Source: Paenibacillus_G sp049942825 (lineage in GTDB: Bacteria; Bacillota; Bacilli; Paenibacillales; NBRC-103111). Taken from it: 64,000 nt of DNA. The first letter of the stretch is position 1; the number at the start of each line of letters is the position of its first letter. The DNA is taken from contig NZ_CP187970.1 of NCBI RefSeq assembly GCF_049942825.1, forward strand, positions 372,001-436,000, read 5' to 3'. The notes under the pieces were generated by a model, which did no database searches, was not told where the DNA came from, and saw only the letters and a program-made list of their open reading frames with translations. A program made the position numbers and the translations under genes. Shown one piece after another: positions 15,645-23,799 of this stretch.

Positions 15645-16478
15645 ATGATTGTGCTGCCGGAGAGCAGCTTTAGTGTCAATGCGGCCGTGCAGATGCTGCC
15701 CCCGCTGGAGCGGGAGATTTATGAGAGGAAGCAGAGCAGCCCGAACGCGTTTCATTACCCGTCGCTGGCTGCACTCCGGTTCGAGCTGAAGGTGAGGGCG
15801 GCGATTGTGGAGGCGGCGGTTCAGCTTCAGAGGAGCGATGCGGAGTTCGAATCGTTCAAGGAGTCCCGGTGCAGCGATGTCTACTGGACCCGCACGGAAG
15901 GCGGGGGCTTCCGGCAGCGGCCGGGGGTGCACGCGTCCGAGGCGATCCGGGACATCTACGTGAACGGTAAGGACTATGCCTTCGAATGTGCGACCGCGGT
16001 CATTATCGTGCTGTACAAGGCGGTGCTGGAGACGATCGGCGATGAGGCCTTCGACCGGCTGTTCCGGTTTCTCTTCCTGATGTCCTGGCACCACGACTCC
16101 CTGCTGCATCTCATCACGGTGTACGGCAAAGGGGAGGCTTACCCGGGCGACATTCAATATGTGAAGAACCCGCAGGTGGACCCGAAGAAGATCGAATGGC
16201 AGGGAGAGAATATCGTAAAGCTGGCGGGGAACCGCTACTTTGGGCACGGCGTAGGGATCGGGGATGTGGACATGTTCATCAAAAAGCTGAACCGGCACCG
16301 CCTGCCCGGCAGTACCGTATCCGCTTACCTGCTGGATGAGGCCACGTATCCGAACTTCTTCGCACTGCTCGACGCTGTCGGTTCCGGCCGGCCGCCTTCC
16401 TTTCTGCCGCCGCTTTTCATGCAATCGCCGGGACAGATCGTATCGCGAATCGGTACGCGGACGGCCATTTATTTGTAA
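15645..16478 (+). CDS. tgl: Protein-glutamine gamma-glutamyltransferase (spore-coat type transglutaminase)
   Basis: This 277-residue protein resembles Bacillus Tgl throughout: HYPSLAALRFELKVRAAIVEAA, EAIRDIYVNGKDYAFECATA and KKIEWQGENIVKLAGNRYFGHG. The catalytic Cys115 lies in YAFECATA, the equivalent of Cys116 of the B. subtilis enzyme. A later Glu and His (WQGEN, YFGHGVG) complete the partial dyad seen in that family. It cross-links spore-coat proteins through epsilon-(gamma-glutamyl)lysine bonds, so expression from a late sporulation sigma factor is expected but the promoter was not resolved. It is about 30 residues longer than the B. subtilis protein. Start ATG 15645 follows GAAGGAGGGAA. 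Confidence 0.92.
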   Translation: MIVLPESSFSVNAAVQMLPPLEREIYERKQSSPNAFHYPSLAALRFELKVRAAIVEAAVQLQRSDAEFESFKESRCSDVYWTRTEGGGFRQRPGVHASEAIRDIYVNGKDYAFECATAVIIVLYKAVLETIGDEAFDRLFRFLFLMSWHHDSLLHLITVYGKGEAYPGDIQYVKNPQVDPKKIEWQGENIVKLAGNRYFGHGVGIGDVDMFIKKLNRHRLPGSTVSAYLLDEATYPNFFALLDAVGSGRPPSFLPPLFMQSPGQIVSRIGTRTAIYL

Positions 16479-16561
16479 CCGATGGAGGGGATTCCCTCAG
16501 CCGGCATAGATAGGCCGCGGTTGGCGGACACTAGCCAAAAGACCATACAGGAGGAGAGCCT

Positions 16562-16726
16562 ATGCCAGAGGAGAAAGGCAGCCGAAGAACGGGAGAAGCG
16601 GCCGAATCGGCAGGAGAGCGTCCGTTCAGCGAAAGCCGTGAATTCGGGCACGAGCGCAATCCGGTGGCCGCGGCCCAGAAACAGATGGCTTCCCAGGAAA
16701 CCGCCGGGGTTCTGGATGAATCGTAA
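16562..16726 (+). CDS. Small hydrophilic protein of 54 residues, unrecognised
   Basis: A short reading frame opens at ATG 16562 after a strong ribosome site (AGGAGGAGAG) and ends at TAA 16726. The product is highly charged and polar (MPEEKGSRRTGEAAESAGE at its start; NPVAAAQKQMASQETAG near its end), with no membrane segment and no cysteine. It lies 83 nt after the transglutaminase gene and has its own terminator at 16755. The composition is that of a small spore-associated or intrinsically disordered protein, but I cannot name a family. The strong ribosome site and terminator are the main reasons to believe it. Confidence 0.6.
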   Translation: MPEEKGSRRTGEAAESAGERPFSESREFGHERNPVAAAQKQMASQETAGVLDES

Positions 16727-16754
16727 GCCGTTCACCGTACCGCATGCAGGAAGC

Positions 16755-16806
16755 AAAAGAGACGCCAGGCTGGGGGACCTTGTCCCTTCCGCATGGCGTC
16801 TCTTTC
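16755..16806. terminator. Bidirectional-type terminator after the 54-residue protein
   Basis: AAAGAGACGCCA and TGGCGTCTCTTT form a 12-bp stem with a 26-nt loop, followed by TCTTT on the plus strand and flanked by AAAA on the other side. It could serve the small plus-strand gene and perhaps the minus-strand phosphatase gene beyond. Confidence 0.65.
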
Positions 16807-16977
16807 TTTAGGTAGTCAGCCAACTCGGGGCGGCTTAGCATACTTAGCTGCAATTCGCTCGCAATCGAGCGGACGCGTCTCCAGTGGCGAAGGAGTCGGG
16901 GACCCGAAACTGTTGCTGAGGCGCAATAGCGTGAAGGGCAGGCAGGAGCCGGGCAGCACATGGTCTTAGTGCCTTCG

Positions 16978-17721
16978 TCAATCCTGCAGCACCCAGCGGC
17001 AGGTGGACGGCACTTGGTGCACCGTGTACTCACCGGCCTCCGAGATCTCGAGCCCGTTCAGCCGGAAGCCGAACGGACAGCCGCCGTCAATGCCGATCTT
17101 GTCGCCGGCGAACCAGACCTCCGGGGTGCCATGGAGGTCAACTGTCTTCGTGTGGCCGAAGACCACGGTCCGGCCGGCGGTGACCGGATGCGGCAGGAAG
17201 GCTTCGCGGATCAGCAGGAACTCACGCAGAGGCTGCTCCTGCCACGGCGTGTACTGCGGATGCAGCCCCGCGTGCACGTAGATATGGCGCTCATCCTCCG
17301 CATAGTGGGGCAAGCTGTCGAGGAAGGCGAGGTGCTCTCCGAAGCGGGAGCGCACCGCCTCTGCGGCAGCTCCGAGCTTCTCCGCCAGCAGGGGGTCCGC
17401 CGGGCCCGACGGCAGCTCCGTAATCCCGTAGCTCTGCAGCGTCTGCAGGCCCCCGTGCTTCACAAATTTGTCGGCCTGCTCGGGCCGGCCGAGCATCAAG
17501 TCGACGAAGCGCTGGTCATGGTTGCCGCGGAGCGCCTCCGCTCCGCCCCGGACGAGGCGCAGCACTTCTTCGACCACGGCCCGGCTGTCCGGCCCGCGGT
17601 CCACATAGTCGCCGAGCAGAAGCAGCCGGTCGGCGTCCGGGCGGTAAGCCATCTGCCGCAGCAGTGCCTGCAGCTCCGTCAAACAGCCGTGAATATCGCT
17701 GATCACAAGGGTTCTTGTCAT
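16978..17721 (-). CDS. PPP-family metallophosphoesterase (serine/threonine phosphatase / ApaH-like)
   Basis: A 247-residue calcineurin-like phosphoesterase. The PPP signatures are in order: SDIHGC (residues 8-13), LLGDYVDRGPDS, ALRGNHDQRF, then HAGLHPQYTP and VFGHTKT with the late metal His residues. These enzymes use two metals to dephosphorylate Ser/Thr proteins or hydrolyse diadenosine tetraphosphate. The substrate cannot be read from sequence. Start MTRTLVISD at 17721 has AGGAGGAAT upstream. Upstream in-frame codons lie inside the neighbouring gene and are not used. Confidence 0.88.
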   Translation of the reverse strand: MTRTLVISDIHGCLTELQALLRQMAYRPDADRLLLLGDYVDRGPDSRAVVEEVLRLVRGGAEALRGNHDQRFVDLMLGRPEQADKFVKHGGLQTLQSYGITELPSGPADPLLAEKLGAAAEAVRSRFGEHLAFLDSLPHYAEDERHIYVHAGLHPQYTPWQEQPLREFLLIREAFLPHPVTAGRTVVFGHTKTVDLHGTPEVWFAGDKIGIDGGCPFGFRLNGLEISEAGEYTVHQVPSTCRWVLQD

Positions 17722-17804
17722 AGGGATTCCTCCTGGCTGCAGACCGCAGTCTGCATCATGATGAATTTTGCCGCGGACTAGCGCGACAGCTGCATAGAGC
17801 GGGT

Positions 17805-18326
17805 TTACCTGCGGGAGCCGCTGAGCTCCTGTACATACCGGATGAGGCCGACGCCGATGAGAAGGATGCCGAACAGGCCCCAGATCAGCAGCCCCCCGGC
17901 GAACCGCAGGAAGGGCTCGAACAGGGAGGGAACCGTCATGATGAACCCGACGGTCAGCAGGACCAGCACGAGCTCCAGGCCGGCGAGGAGGAACCCCAGC
18001 CCGATCAAACCGTGGGCATCGGGCTTCCGCTCCAGATGCCGAAGTGCATAGACGGTCAGCAGAGCCCAGATCAGGCCTCCGAGCAGGAAGGAGGGCCAAT
18101 GGAACCGGTACAGGATCAGCGTGTCATCGGTGAACAGCGCCTTGATCAGGAATTGCGGCCCGCTCAGCAGGTTGGCGAGCGGCGGGTACAGACTCCCTTG
18201 GTCAGCGGGGTCAGCCTCGGCTGCGAGCAGGCCTGCACCGAGGGTGAGCAGGCCGTACAGCCCGAGGGAGAGTGCGGTCCATGTCAGTCGTCTTCGGGTC
18301 ATTTTGCAGTGTCCTCGCTTCTTCAT
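17805..18326 (-). CDS. Integral membrane protein of unknown function (four predicted TM)
   Basis: The 173-residue product has four hydrophobic segments: WTALSLGLYGLLTLGAGLLA, WPSFLLGGLIWALLTVYAL, IGLGFLLAGLELVLVLLTVG and FAGGLLIWGLFGILLIGVGL. A charged loop (RHLERKPDAHG) and a basic tail (SGSRR) lie between and after them. I do not recognise a family. Two starts are possible: ATG 18326 (MKKRGHCK, with GAGGAAA) and ATG 18302 (MTRRR). I used the first. It is upstream of the phosphatase in the same direction, 83 nt away, and may share its transcript. Confidence 0.65.
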   Translation of the reverse strand: MKKRGHCKMTRRRLTWTALSLGLYGLLTLGAGLLAAEADPADQGSLYPPLANLLSGPQFLIKALFTDDTLILYRFHWPSFLLGGLIWALLTVYALRHLERKPDAHGLIGLGFLLAGLELVLVLLTVGFIMTVPSLFEPFLRFAGGLLIWGLFGILLIGVGLIRYVQELSGSRR

Positions 18327-18352
18327 TTTTCCTCTATTTACTATATCACGAC

Positions 18353-18403
18353 TGCGCACAAAAACGGACGCTTTCCCGAGAGGAAGGTCCGTTTTTGTGC
18401 GCG
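18353..18403. terminator. Long perfect hairpin with A and T tracts in the arms (bidirectional terminator)
   Basis: GCGCACAAAAACGGAC and GTCCGTTTTTGTGCGC are perfectly complementary over 16 bp around an 18-nt loop. Its position downstream of the minus-strand Nudix gene suits termination. Its unusual length also allows a small structured RNA. Confidence 0.55.
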
Positions 18404-18417
18404 ACGGGGCAGAAGCT

Positions 18418-18819
18418 AGAACTCGATATAGAACGGCTCCTGTGCAGGCCGCAGGCAGTATTCGATCCGCTGCCGGAAATTGTTCCAGGTCACCTTGTCG
18501 AGTGCTTCCGGCAGGGGAAGAAGCCGCTCTCCAGGCTCTCCTCCGTAGGTACGGGTGCACCTCCTATCGGGCGGCCCAGGAACAGCGTGTTGCAAATGCT
18601 GCCCTTCACGTTCTGGAAGATCCCGCAGAAGCGGACGATCTCGATCTCGACGCCCGATTCCTCGAGGGTCTCCCGCACGGCGGCGGCACTCAGGGATTCG
18701 CCCTCTTCCACCTGGCCTCCTGGCATCTCCCAGCCGCGGCGGGGCCCCCGTACGAGCAGGAGCTCACCCCGGTCATTCAATACGATAGCGGCTGCAGAGA
18801 CGATATGCTTCGGCGGCAT
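18418..18819 (-). pseudogene. Nudix hydrolase gene with an apparent single-base frameshift near its 3' end
   Basis: The intact frame 18490-18819 gives a 109-residue Nudix protein: MPPKHIVSAAAIVLNDRGE, PRRGWEMPGGQVEEGESLS, and the Nudix box G(x5)E(x7)RETLEESGV. It ends abruptly in GFFPCRKHSTR. If one extra C is read in the run at 18514-18517, the protein continues GFFPLPEALDKVTWNNFRQR to a stop at 18418, the usual C-terminal helix of this family. The indel is in a four-base homopolymer, so it may be a sequencing error, a recent mutation or, less likely, programmed slippage. The Nudix box itself is intact, so the short form might still fold. Two nt separate it from the effector-binding gene upstream. 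Confidence 0.8.
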
Positions 18820-18821
18820 CC

Positions 18822-19307
18822 TCAGATCTCCTCTTCACTGGTCGGCAGCAGAGGCACGTAGACGTCCACCTCGCTTGGCCACAAGGGACGCTCGAAGGAG
18901 TAGAACTCCAGCGCCAGCGCCTTGGTATCTTTGCGCAGCCCGCGGGACAGCAGTCCGTTCTCGATCTCCAGGTAAGGATCGCCCTCCGATCGGATGGCCG
19001 CATAGCGGTGCGGAGGGACCGTGAACCCGGTCATTCCGCCGGGGATGGTATGCAGAGAGCTGACCTCGAGGCAGTAGAAGTAAGTGAACAGCACTTCACT
19101 TGCGTAATGGGCGCAGACATAACGCGCAGGATGAACGGCATGATGAATCTCGTGCCGCCGCCGCCTGAATTCTTCGCGGACACGGTGCACCGAACGTTCA
19201 CCGTCTTTGCCGAGCTCGAACGGGACGGTGACGTGCAGACCGATCAGCTGCAGCTTCTCGAGGGAGACCAGATGGATCCCCGGCTTCGACAGGATGGGTT
19301 GGGACAT
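18822..19307 (-). CDS. GyrI-like effector-binding (SOUL/AraC-E type) small-molecule-binding protein
   Basis: A 161-residue protein beginning MSQPILSKPGIHLVSLEKLQ. It has the two-repeat layout of AraC_E_bind/GyrI-like domains (IGLHVTVPFELGKDGE...; PHRYAAIRSEG; ALALEFYSFERPLWPSEVDVYVPL). The conserved Glu near the end (LEFYSFERP) and the final DVYVPL strand are typical. Such stand-alone domains bind hydrophobic or amphipathic ligands and some hydrolyse cyclopropanoids. The start at 19307 has AGGAGTC upstream. The Nudix gene begins 2 nt after its stop, so the two are almost certainly co-transcribed. Confidence 0.7.
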   Translation of the reverse strand: MSQPILSKPGIHLVSLEKLQLIGLHVTVPFELGKDGERSVHRVREEFRRRRHEIHHAVHPARYVCAHYASEVLFTYFYCLEVSSLHTIPGGMTGFTVPPHRYAAIRSEGDPYLEIENGLLSRGLRKDTKALALEFYSFERPLWPSEVDVYVPLLPTSEEEI

Positions 19308-19807
19308 GGCGAAGACTCCTTTGTATAGGTATAGGGTGGAGAGCGTGCCGGACGGCTCGGTTGGCTGCGGGCAGCGGTCGTGGTGTTCTCGTGGGTTCGC
19401 AGCGGGGCAGGGTGCAGGCCGGTAGATGATGTGGATGGATGACCGGAAGCAGACGAGGTGCTTTGTAAGCGCAATCATAATAGAACGGATCGCTGCTCCG
19501 ATCGTCCGAATGGGGCGGCGGACTTGACTAAGGCTTAGATTCTTCTCAGGATCTGGTTAATATATCCAGCAAGTCTATCATATCATAACCCGGCCCCCAG
19601 GACAAAAGCTGGTTTGTGAAAGCTTCGTGACGACCCTTCATCTGCTGCCGTCTGATCTTCCAATAGGAAGCGGATGGTATGGTACGTCGTTGAACGAACG
19701 GGCGAGTGATACTCCCATGCGGGGGATAGGCGAGAGAAGTGCTCCTGCTGCCACAGCGATCGCGGAGCTTATAATACTTATAGTAAAAACGAAACGGGGC
19801 TTACAAT
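19308..19807. other. Intergenic region without supported genes
   Basis: About 500 bp. A 60-codon plus-strand frame at 19627-19809 has no good ribosome site and unremarkable composition. I see no repeat or conserved RNA. The promoter of the leftward GyrI-like gene must lie in the right part. Confidence 0.5.
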
Positions 19808-19847
19808 AAAAAAACCTCCATCCGGCAGGAGCCGGAGGAGGCTTGAA
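19808..19847 (-). terminator. Terminator of the giant secreted RCC1/FN3 gene
   Basis: Read on the minus strand, CCTCCTCCGGC pairs with GCCGGATGGAGG (one mismatch) around TCCT and is followed by seven T. It sits 9 nt after the stop codon. Confidence 0.85.
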
Positions 19848-19854
19848 GCAGCGG

Positions 19855-22800
19855 TTACTCGGTTGTTGCGGAGAGAGCGGTGGAAGCGGTCGATTCGTTG
19901 CCCGCATCGTCCTCCGCTTTGACGGTGAAGCTGTAGGCAGTCTTGGAGGTCAGGCCGGTTACGGTAAAGGAAGTGGAGGCCGTGCTGCCCACCTTGGTCG
20001 TACCTTGATAGATGTTGTACTGCTTCACGAGATCATTGTCCGTGCTGGCGCTCCAGGACAGGGTGGCTGTCGCGGCGGTCAGGCCGGTCAGAGTAACATC
20101 CTTCGGTGCAGCCGGAGGCGTCTTGTCGGAGGTCGTCGCGGAAGCGACATTGCTGGCGGCGGCCTTGTTGCCGGTAGCATCCTTCGCCCGGATCGTGATC
20201 TGGTATGTCGTGTTCAGAGCCAGATTGCTCAGCGTATGGGACGTGTTGGTGGGGCCTGTCGTGGCGACGAGGACCGAACCGTTGTAGATCTCATAGGAGG
20301 CGACTTCGACGTCATCGGTCGTCCGCGACCAGTTCAGCGTCAGCGAGCGCACATTCTGCGAGGACACGCGCAGGTCCGAGATCGCTGCAGGCGCGGTCGT
20401 ATCCGCCGGGTTGATGTTCGGGCCGATGACCTTATGCGGCACGTTCGTATCGACGGTCGTGCCGTTGCCGAGCTGTCCGTTCGCATTGCGGCCCCAGGAG
20501 TACAGGATGCCGTCATTGCCGTAGGCGATGCTTTGGTTCTCCCCTGCGGCGATGGAAGCGACCGAAGAGAGGCCCGGGATGGCCGCTGGCACGCTGCGGT
20601 TCGTATTATTGCCATTGCCGAGCTGCCCGTATCCGTTATACCCCCAGCTCCAGACGGTGCCGTCGCTTTTCAGCGCCAGCGTGTGGTACGGCCCTGCGGC
20701 AATGCTCTTGACGCCCGTTACGCCGGACTGCACCGGTGTAGTCTGCGAGATCGTCGAGGCGTTGCCGAGCTCGCCGTTGCCGTTATACCCCCAGGCCAAG
20801 ACGCTGCCGTCCTTCTTGAGCGCCACCCCGTGGTAGTCGCCGGCCGAAATCGACTTGACGTCGGTCAGAAGCGCTACCTGGACCGGAACGCTGCTGCGGG
20901 TCGTGGTGCCGTTGCCGAGCTCCCCGTAGGAGTTCTGGCCCCAGCTCCAGACCGTACCGTCATTCTTCAGAGCGAGGGAGAAGTCTTTGCCCGCTGCGAT
21001 GGCGACAACGCCTGTCAGGTCTTTGACCTGCACCGGCGTGCGCTGGCTGGTCGTGGTGCCGTCGCCGAGCTGCCCGTAGCCGTTGTAGCCGAAGGACCAG
21101 ACGGTGCCGTCGCTCTTCAGGGCCAGGCTGTGATTCTCCCCGGCGGATACGGCCGTCCAGTTCGTCTGGGTCGAGACCTGCACCGGGCTGTAGCGGGTCG
21201 TTGTGGAATCGTCGCCGAGCTGCCCGTAGCCGTTGTAGCCCCAGGCATGCAGCGTGCCGTCGCTTCGCAGCGCAATGGTGTGGTTCTCCCCGCCGGCAAT
21301 CATCTTCATGCCGGTCAGGTTGATGGCCTTGCCCGGGACGGCGGTGGAGTTCGACGTGCCGGTACCGAGCTGTCCGTGGCCGTTATAGCCCCAGCCCCAG
21401 ACGGTGCCGTCGCTCTTGATGAACAGGGTATGGTTCCCTAGCAGGGAAACCGCCAGAGGGACAGAGCCCAGGGCCGCCGAGGTCACCGCCGACACCGCAG
21501 CGCTCGCTTCAGAGACATTGCCGGCAGCATCCTTCGCCTTGACCGTGAACGAGTACGTCGTGTTCGGGGAGAGGCCCGTTACCGTGAACGACGGCTCGGT
21601 GGAGGATCCGACCTTGGCTGTGCCGTTATAGATGTCGTAGCCCGCTACCTTGACGTCGTCGGTCGAGGCATCCCAGGCTAGCGACACGCTCGTGCTCGTT
21701 TTGCCGGTGACCGTGACATTGGCTGGTACGCTCGGCGCCTTGCTGTCCGCCACCTTGACAAGCTTCACGGCGTCGAGCGGAACGGTGTAGCCCGTGCTTG
21801 AGGCGTTCTTGCCGGTGACGGTGAAACGGAAGATCTTGAAACCCGGTGTATTGAAGTAGACCGGACCGCGGTTATATTCCGTGATGGCCGACTGGGCCGC
21901 CGGTTTGTAGAAGTCTATCGGCGTGCCTTGGGCCGTGCCGTCGATGGTCAGGGCCGCCGTACCGGCATTCGCTCCGGCCTTGCCGGCTACGCGCACTTCA
22001 TAGCTGCCCGCTGCGCTTACGTTCAGGGCATATTCGACATAGTCGCCGACCGCGTTCGCGTTGTAGCTCTCCCACTGGCCGCCGCTTGCAGCCGCATCGG
22101 CGGTCAGGGTCGTCGCATCGCCGGAGTCCGCCTGCGGCGCACTCTCGGCCTCGAAGGTCAGCGACGTGGAGGAAGCCGCGTTCGTCGTCACCGCCAGCGG
22201 GCTGCTCGCCGGGGAAGCGTTGCCTGCGGCATCCAGCGCCTTGACGGTGAACGAGTAGGCGGTAGCCGGCGTAAGGCCTGTCACGGTATGCGTGGTGCCG
22301 GTGACAGTGGCCAGCTTGGTCGCACCGCTGTAGATGTCGTAGCCCGTGACACCGACATTATCCGTGGCGGCGGTCCAGGAGAGCGAGACGGTCGTATCCG
22401 TCTTGCCGGTAGAGGTCAGGCCGGACGGGGCGGTAGGCGCCACGTTGTCTGCCGTTCCCTGAGGCGTGAGCTTGATCGCGTCAAGGGCGATCTTGTAGTC
22501 CGTGCTGGCAGCGTTCCGGCCGGTGACGGTGAAGCGGAACTTCTTCGTGCCTCCGGCGGCGAAGGTGATGCTCCCGAACGACTTCTGCTCATAGGCGGCC
22601 GCTGTGCCGTAAGCATCCACGGGCGAGCCTTGGGCTTTGCCGTCTACGGAGAGCTGGACGATGGAGCGGTTGTTGGCGGAGCGCACCAGGCCTGTGATCG
22701 CATAGGTGCCGGCCTGCGGCACGTTCAGATCGTACTCGATGTAGTCCGCCACGGCGTTGGAGTTGTAGTACTCCCACTTGCCCCCGCTGGCGGCGGTATC

Positions 22801-23367
22801 GCTGTACTGCGTCGTAGCGTCGCCGGAATCCCGCTGGGTCAGCAGCTCCGCTTCAAAGAGCAGCTCCCCTGCCGTCAGGGCCGCGATGGCAGGGGTCGTC
22901 ACGGAGAGGCTCTTGCTTGCCGGAGAAGCATTGCCTGCGGCATCTCTGGCCTTCACGGTGAACGAGTACGCTGTATTCGGAGCAAGCCCGGTCACGGTAT
23001 AGGAAGTATCCGGGACGGAGGCGACCTTCGTGGAACCTTGATAGATGTCGTAACCGGTGACCTTCACATTATCCGAGGCAGCGGACCAGCTGAGCGTCAC
23101 GGAGCCGGCCGTCACGGCCGTGGAAGTCAGAGAAGCCGGCGCCGTGGGAGCCGTGATATCCGCACCGTACGTGGCCGAGGTGACGGAGCTGTAGGTGGAG
23201 GCGGTTACCGTGGTGGAACCCGAGGCGGTGGGGGAGGAGGAGCCTGGGGTGTCCGTACCGGCAGCACCTGCCGTACCTAGAGATTGGGAGGCCAGCAGCA
23301 GCGAGCTGGCGATGAGGAGGTTTTTGCGGTTGGATGGTTTGGATGTCATGGATGGGGTCATCTCCAA
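19855..23367 (-). CDS. Large secreted protein with FN3, carbohydrate-binding and RCC1-repeat domains
   Basis: The 1170-residue protein begins with a Sec signal peptide (NLLIASSLLLASQSLGTAGA) and a Ser/Thr-rich stretch. In order I see FN3-1 (about 70-160), a CBM6/CBM35-like domain (165-305; FEAELLTQRDSGD, ADYIEYDLNVPQAG), FN3-2 (310-395), a second such domain (400-545; FEAESAPQADSGD), FN3-3 (548-635), seven RCC1-type repeats (638-985; WGWGYNGHGQLGTG and variants) and FN3-4 and -5 (990-1170). Seven RCC1 repeats should form one closed beta-propeller. The FN3 modules and the two carbohydrate modules suggest binding to an extracellular polysaccharide. No catalytic domain, LPxTG, SLH or membrane anchor is visible. 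A terminator follows and the gene appears monocistronic. Confidence 0.88.
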   Translation of the reverse strand: MEMTPSMTSKPSNRKNLLIASSLLLASQSLGTAGAAGTDTPGSSSPTASGSTTVTASTYSSVTSATYGADITAPTAPASLTSTAVTAGSVTLSWSAASDNVKVTGYDIYQGSTKVASVPDTSYTVTGLAPNTAYSFTVKARDAAGNASPASKSLSVTTPAIAALTAGELLFEAELLTQRDSGDATTQYSDTAASGGKWEYYNSNAVADYIEYDLNVPQAGTYAITGLVRSANNRSIVQLSVDGKAQGSPVDAYGTAAAYEQKSFGSITFAAGGTKKFRFTVTGRNAASTDYKIALDAIKLTPQGTADNVAPTAPSGLTSTGKTDTTVSLSWTAATDNVGVTGYDIYSGATKLATVTGTTHTVTGLTPATAYSFTVKALDAAGNASPASSPLAVTTNAASSTSLTFEAESAPQADSGDATTLTADAAASGGQWESYNANAVGDYVEYALNVSAAGSYEVRVAGKAGANAGTAALTIDGTAQGTPIDFYKPAAQSAITEYNRGPVYFNTPGFKIFRFTVTGKNASSTGYTVPLDAVKLVKVADSKAPSVPANVTVTGKTSTSVSLAWDASTDDVKVAGYDIYNGTAKVGSSTEPSFTVTGLSPNTTYSFTVKAKDAAGNVSEASAAVSAVTSAALGSVPLAVSLLGNHTLFIKSDGTVWGWGYNGHGQLGTGTSNSTAVPGKAINLTGMKMIAGGENHTIALRSDGTLHAWGYNGYGQLGDDSTTTRYSPVQVSTQTNWTAVSAGENHSLALKSDGTVWSFGYNGYGQLGDGTTTSQRTPVQVKDLTGVVAIAAGKDFSLALKNDGTVWSWGQNSYGELGNGTTTRSSVPVQVALLTDVKSISAGDYHGVALKKDGSVLAWGYNGNGELGNASTISQTTPVQSGVTGVKSIAAGPYHTLALKSDGTVWSWGYNGYGQLGNGNNTNRSVPAAIPGLSSVASIAAGENQSIAYGNDGILYSWGRNANGQLGNGTTVDTNVPHKVIGPNINPADTTAPAAISDLRVSSQNVRSLTLNWSRTTDDVEVASYEIYNGSVLVATTGPTNTSHTLSNLALNTTYQITIRAKDATGNKAAASNVASATTSDKTPPAAPKDVTLTGLTAATATLSWSASTDNDLVKQYNIYQGTTKVGSTASTSFTVTGLTSKTAYSFTVKAEDDAGNESTASTALSATTE

Positions 23368-23632
23368 TGTTCATGAATTTGGGGTGAGGATAGGTAAGGA
23401 AGGAAAAGCGGTTCTTGCGCGGGTGATACGGTGGGTATCCCCCCTGGGGACAATCCTTATAATTCATTGGTTTCACGTTCTGCTTCGCTGCAGCATCGGA
23501 CGGCGCCGCCTGCAGCGGTCGATACATATCGTATCCGATGAGCCGGTCATATGACTACTGACTCCTGTCACAGGTTCGGTCATGGAAGTATTTAGGAGGC
23601 ACCCGATAGGGAAGCACCTTGGCATGGAAACG
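23368..23632. other. Upstream region of the secreted RCC1/FN3 gene
   Basis: No gene is supported here. It must contain the promoter of the leftward giant gene. I cannot fix the hexamers with confidence. The region has a ribosome-site-like GGAGATGACCCC just before the start codon. Confidence 0.4.
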
Positions 23633-23674
23633 AAAAAAGACGCCTCTCCTCAGGAGAGGAGAAGCGTCTCGGGG
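23633..23674 (-). terminator. Terminator downstream of the histidine phosphatase gene
   Basis: On the minus strand AGACGC and GCGTCT enclose an inner CTCTCC-TGAG-GAGAG hairpin and are followed by TTTTTTCG. It closes the hydrolase-phosphatase transcript coming from the right. Confidence 0.75.
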
Positions 23675-23799
23675 CGGATGGCCACCTTAAAGGTCAGTGA
23701 ATCGGGGGTGCGGCCGATACGGAAATGCTGCAGGCTCGTTCTACTGCCGGTTCCGAAGCTTAGGAGAGGTACGGGCGTAACGTCCTTGTGGAGTCTCCC

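Noticed and set aside
19627..19809. 60-codon plus-strand frame before the RCC1 gene terminator
   Set aside because: It runs into the terminator of the opposite gene, has no good ribosome site and no recognisable features.
19843..21441. Long plus-strand open frame of 532 codons opposite the secreted RCC1 gene
   Set aside because: It is the antisense shadow of a G+C-rich coding gene with clear domains on the other strand and has no family signature.
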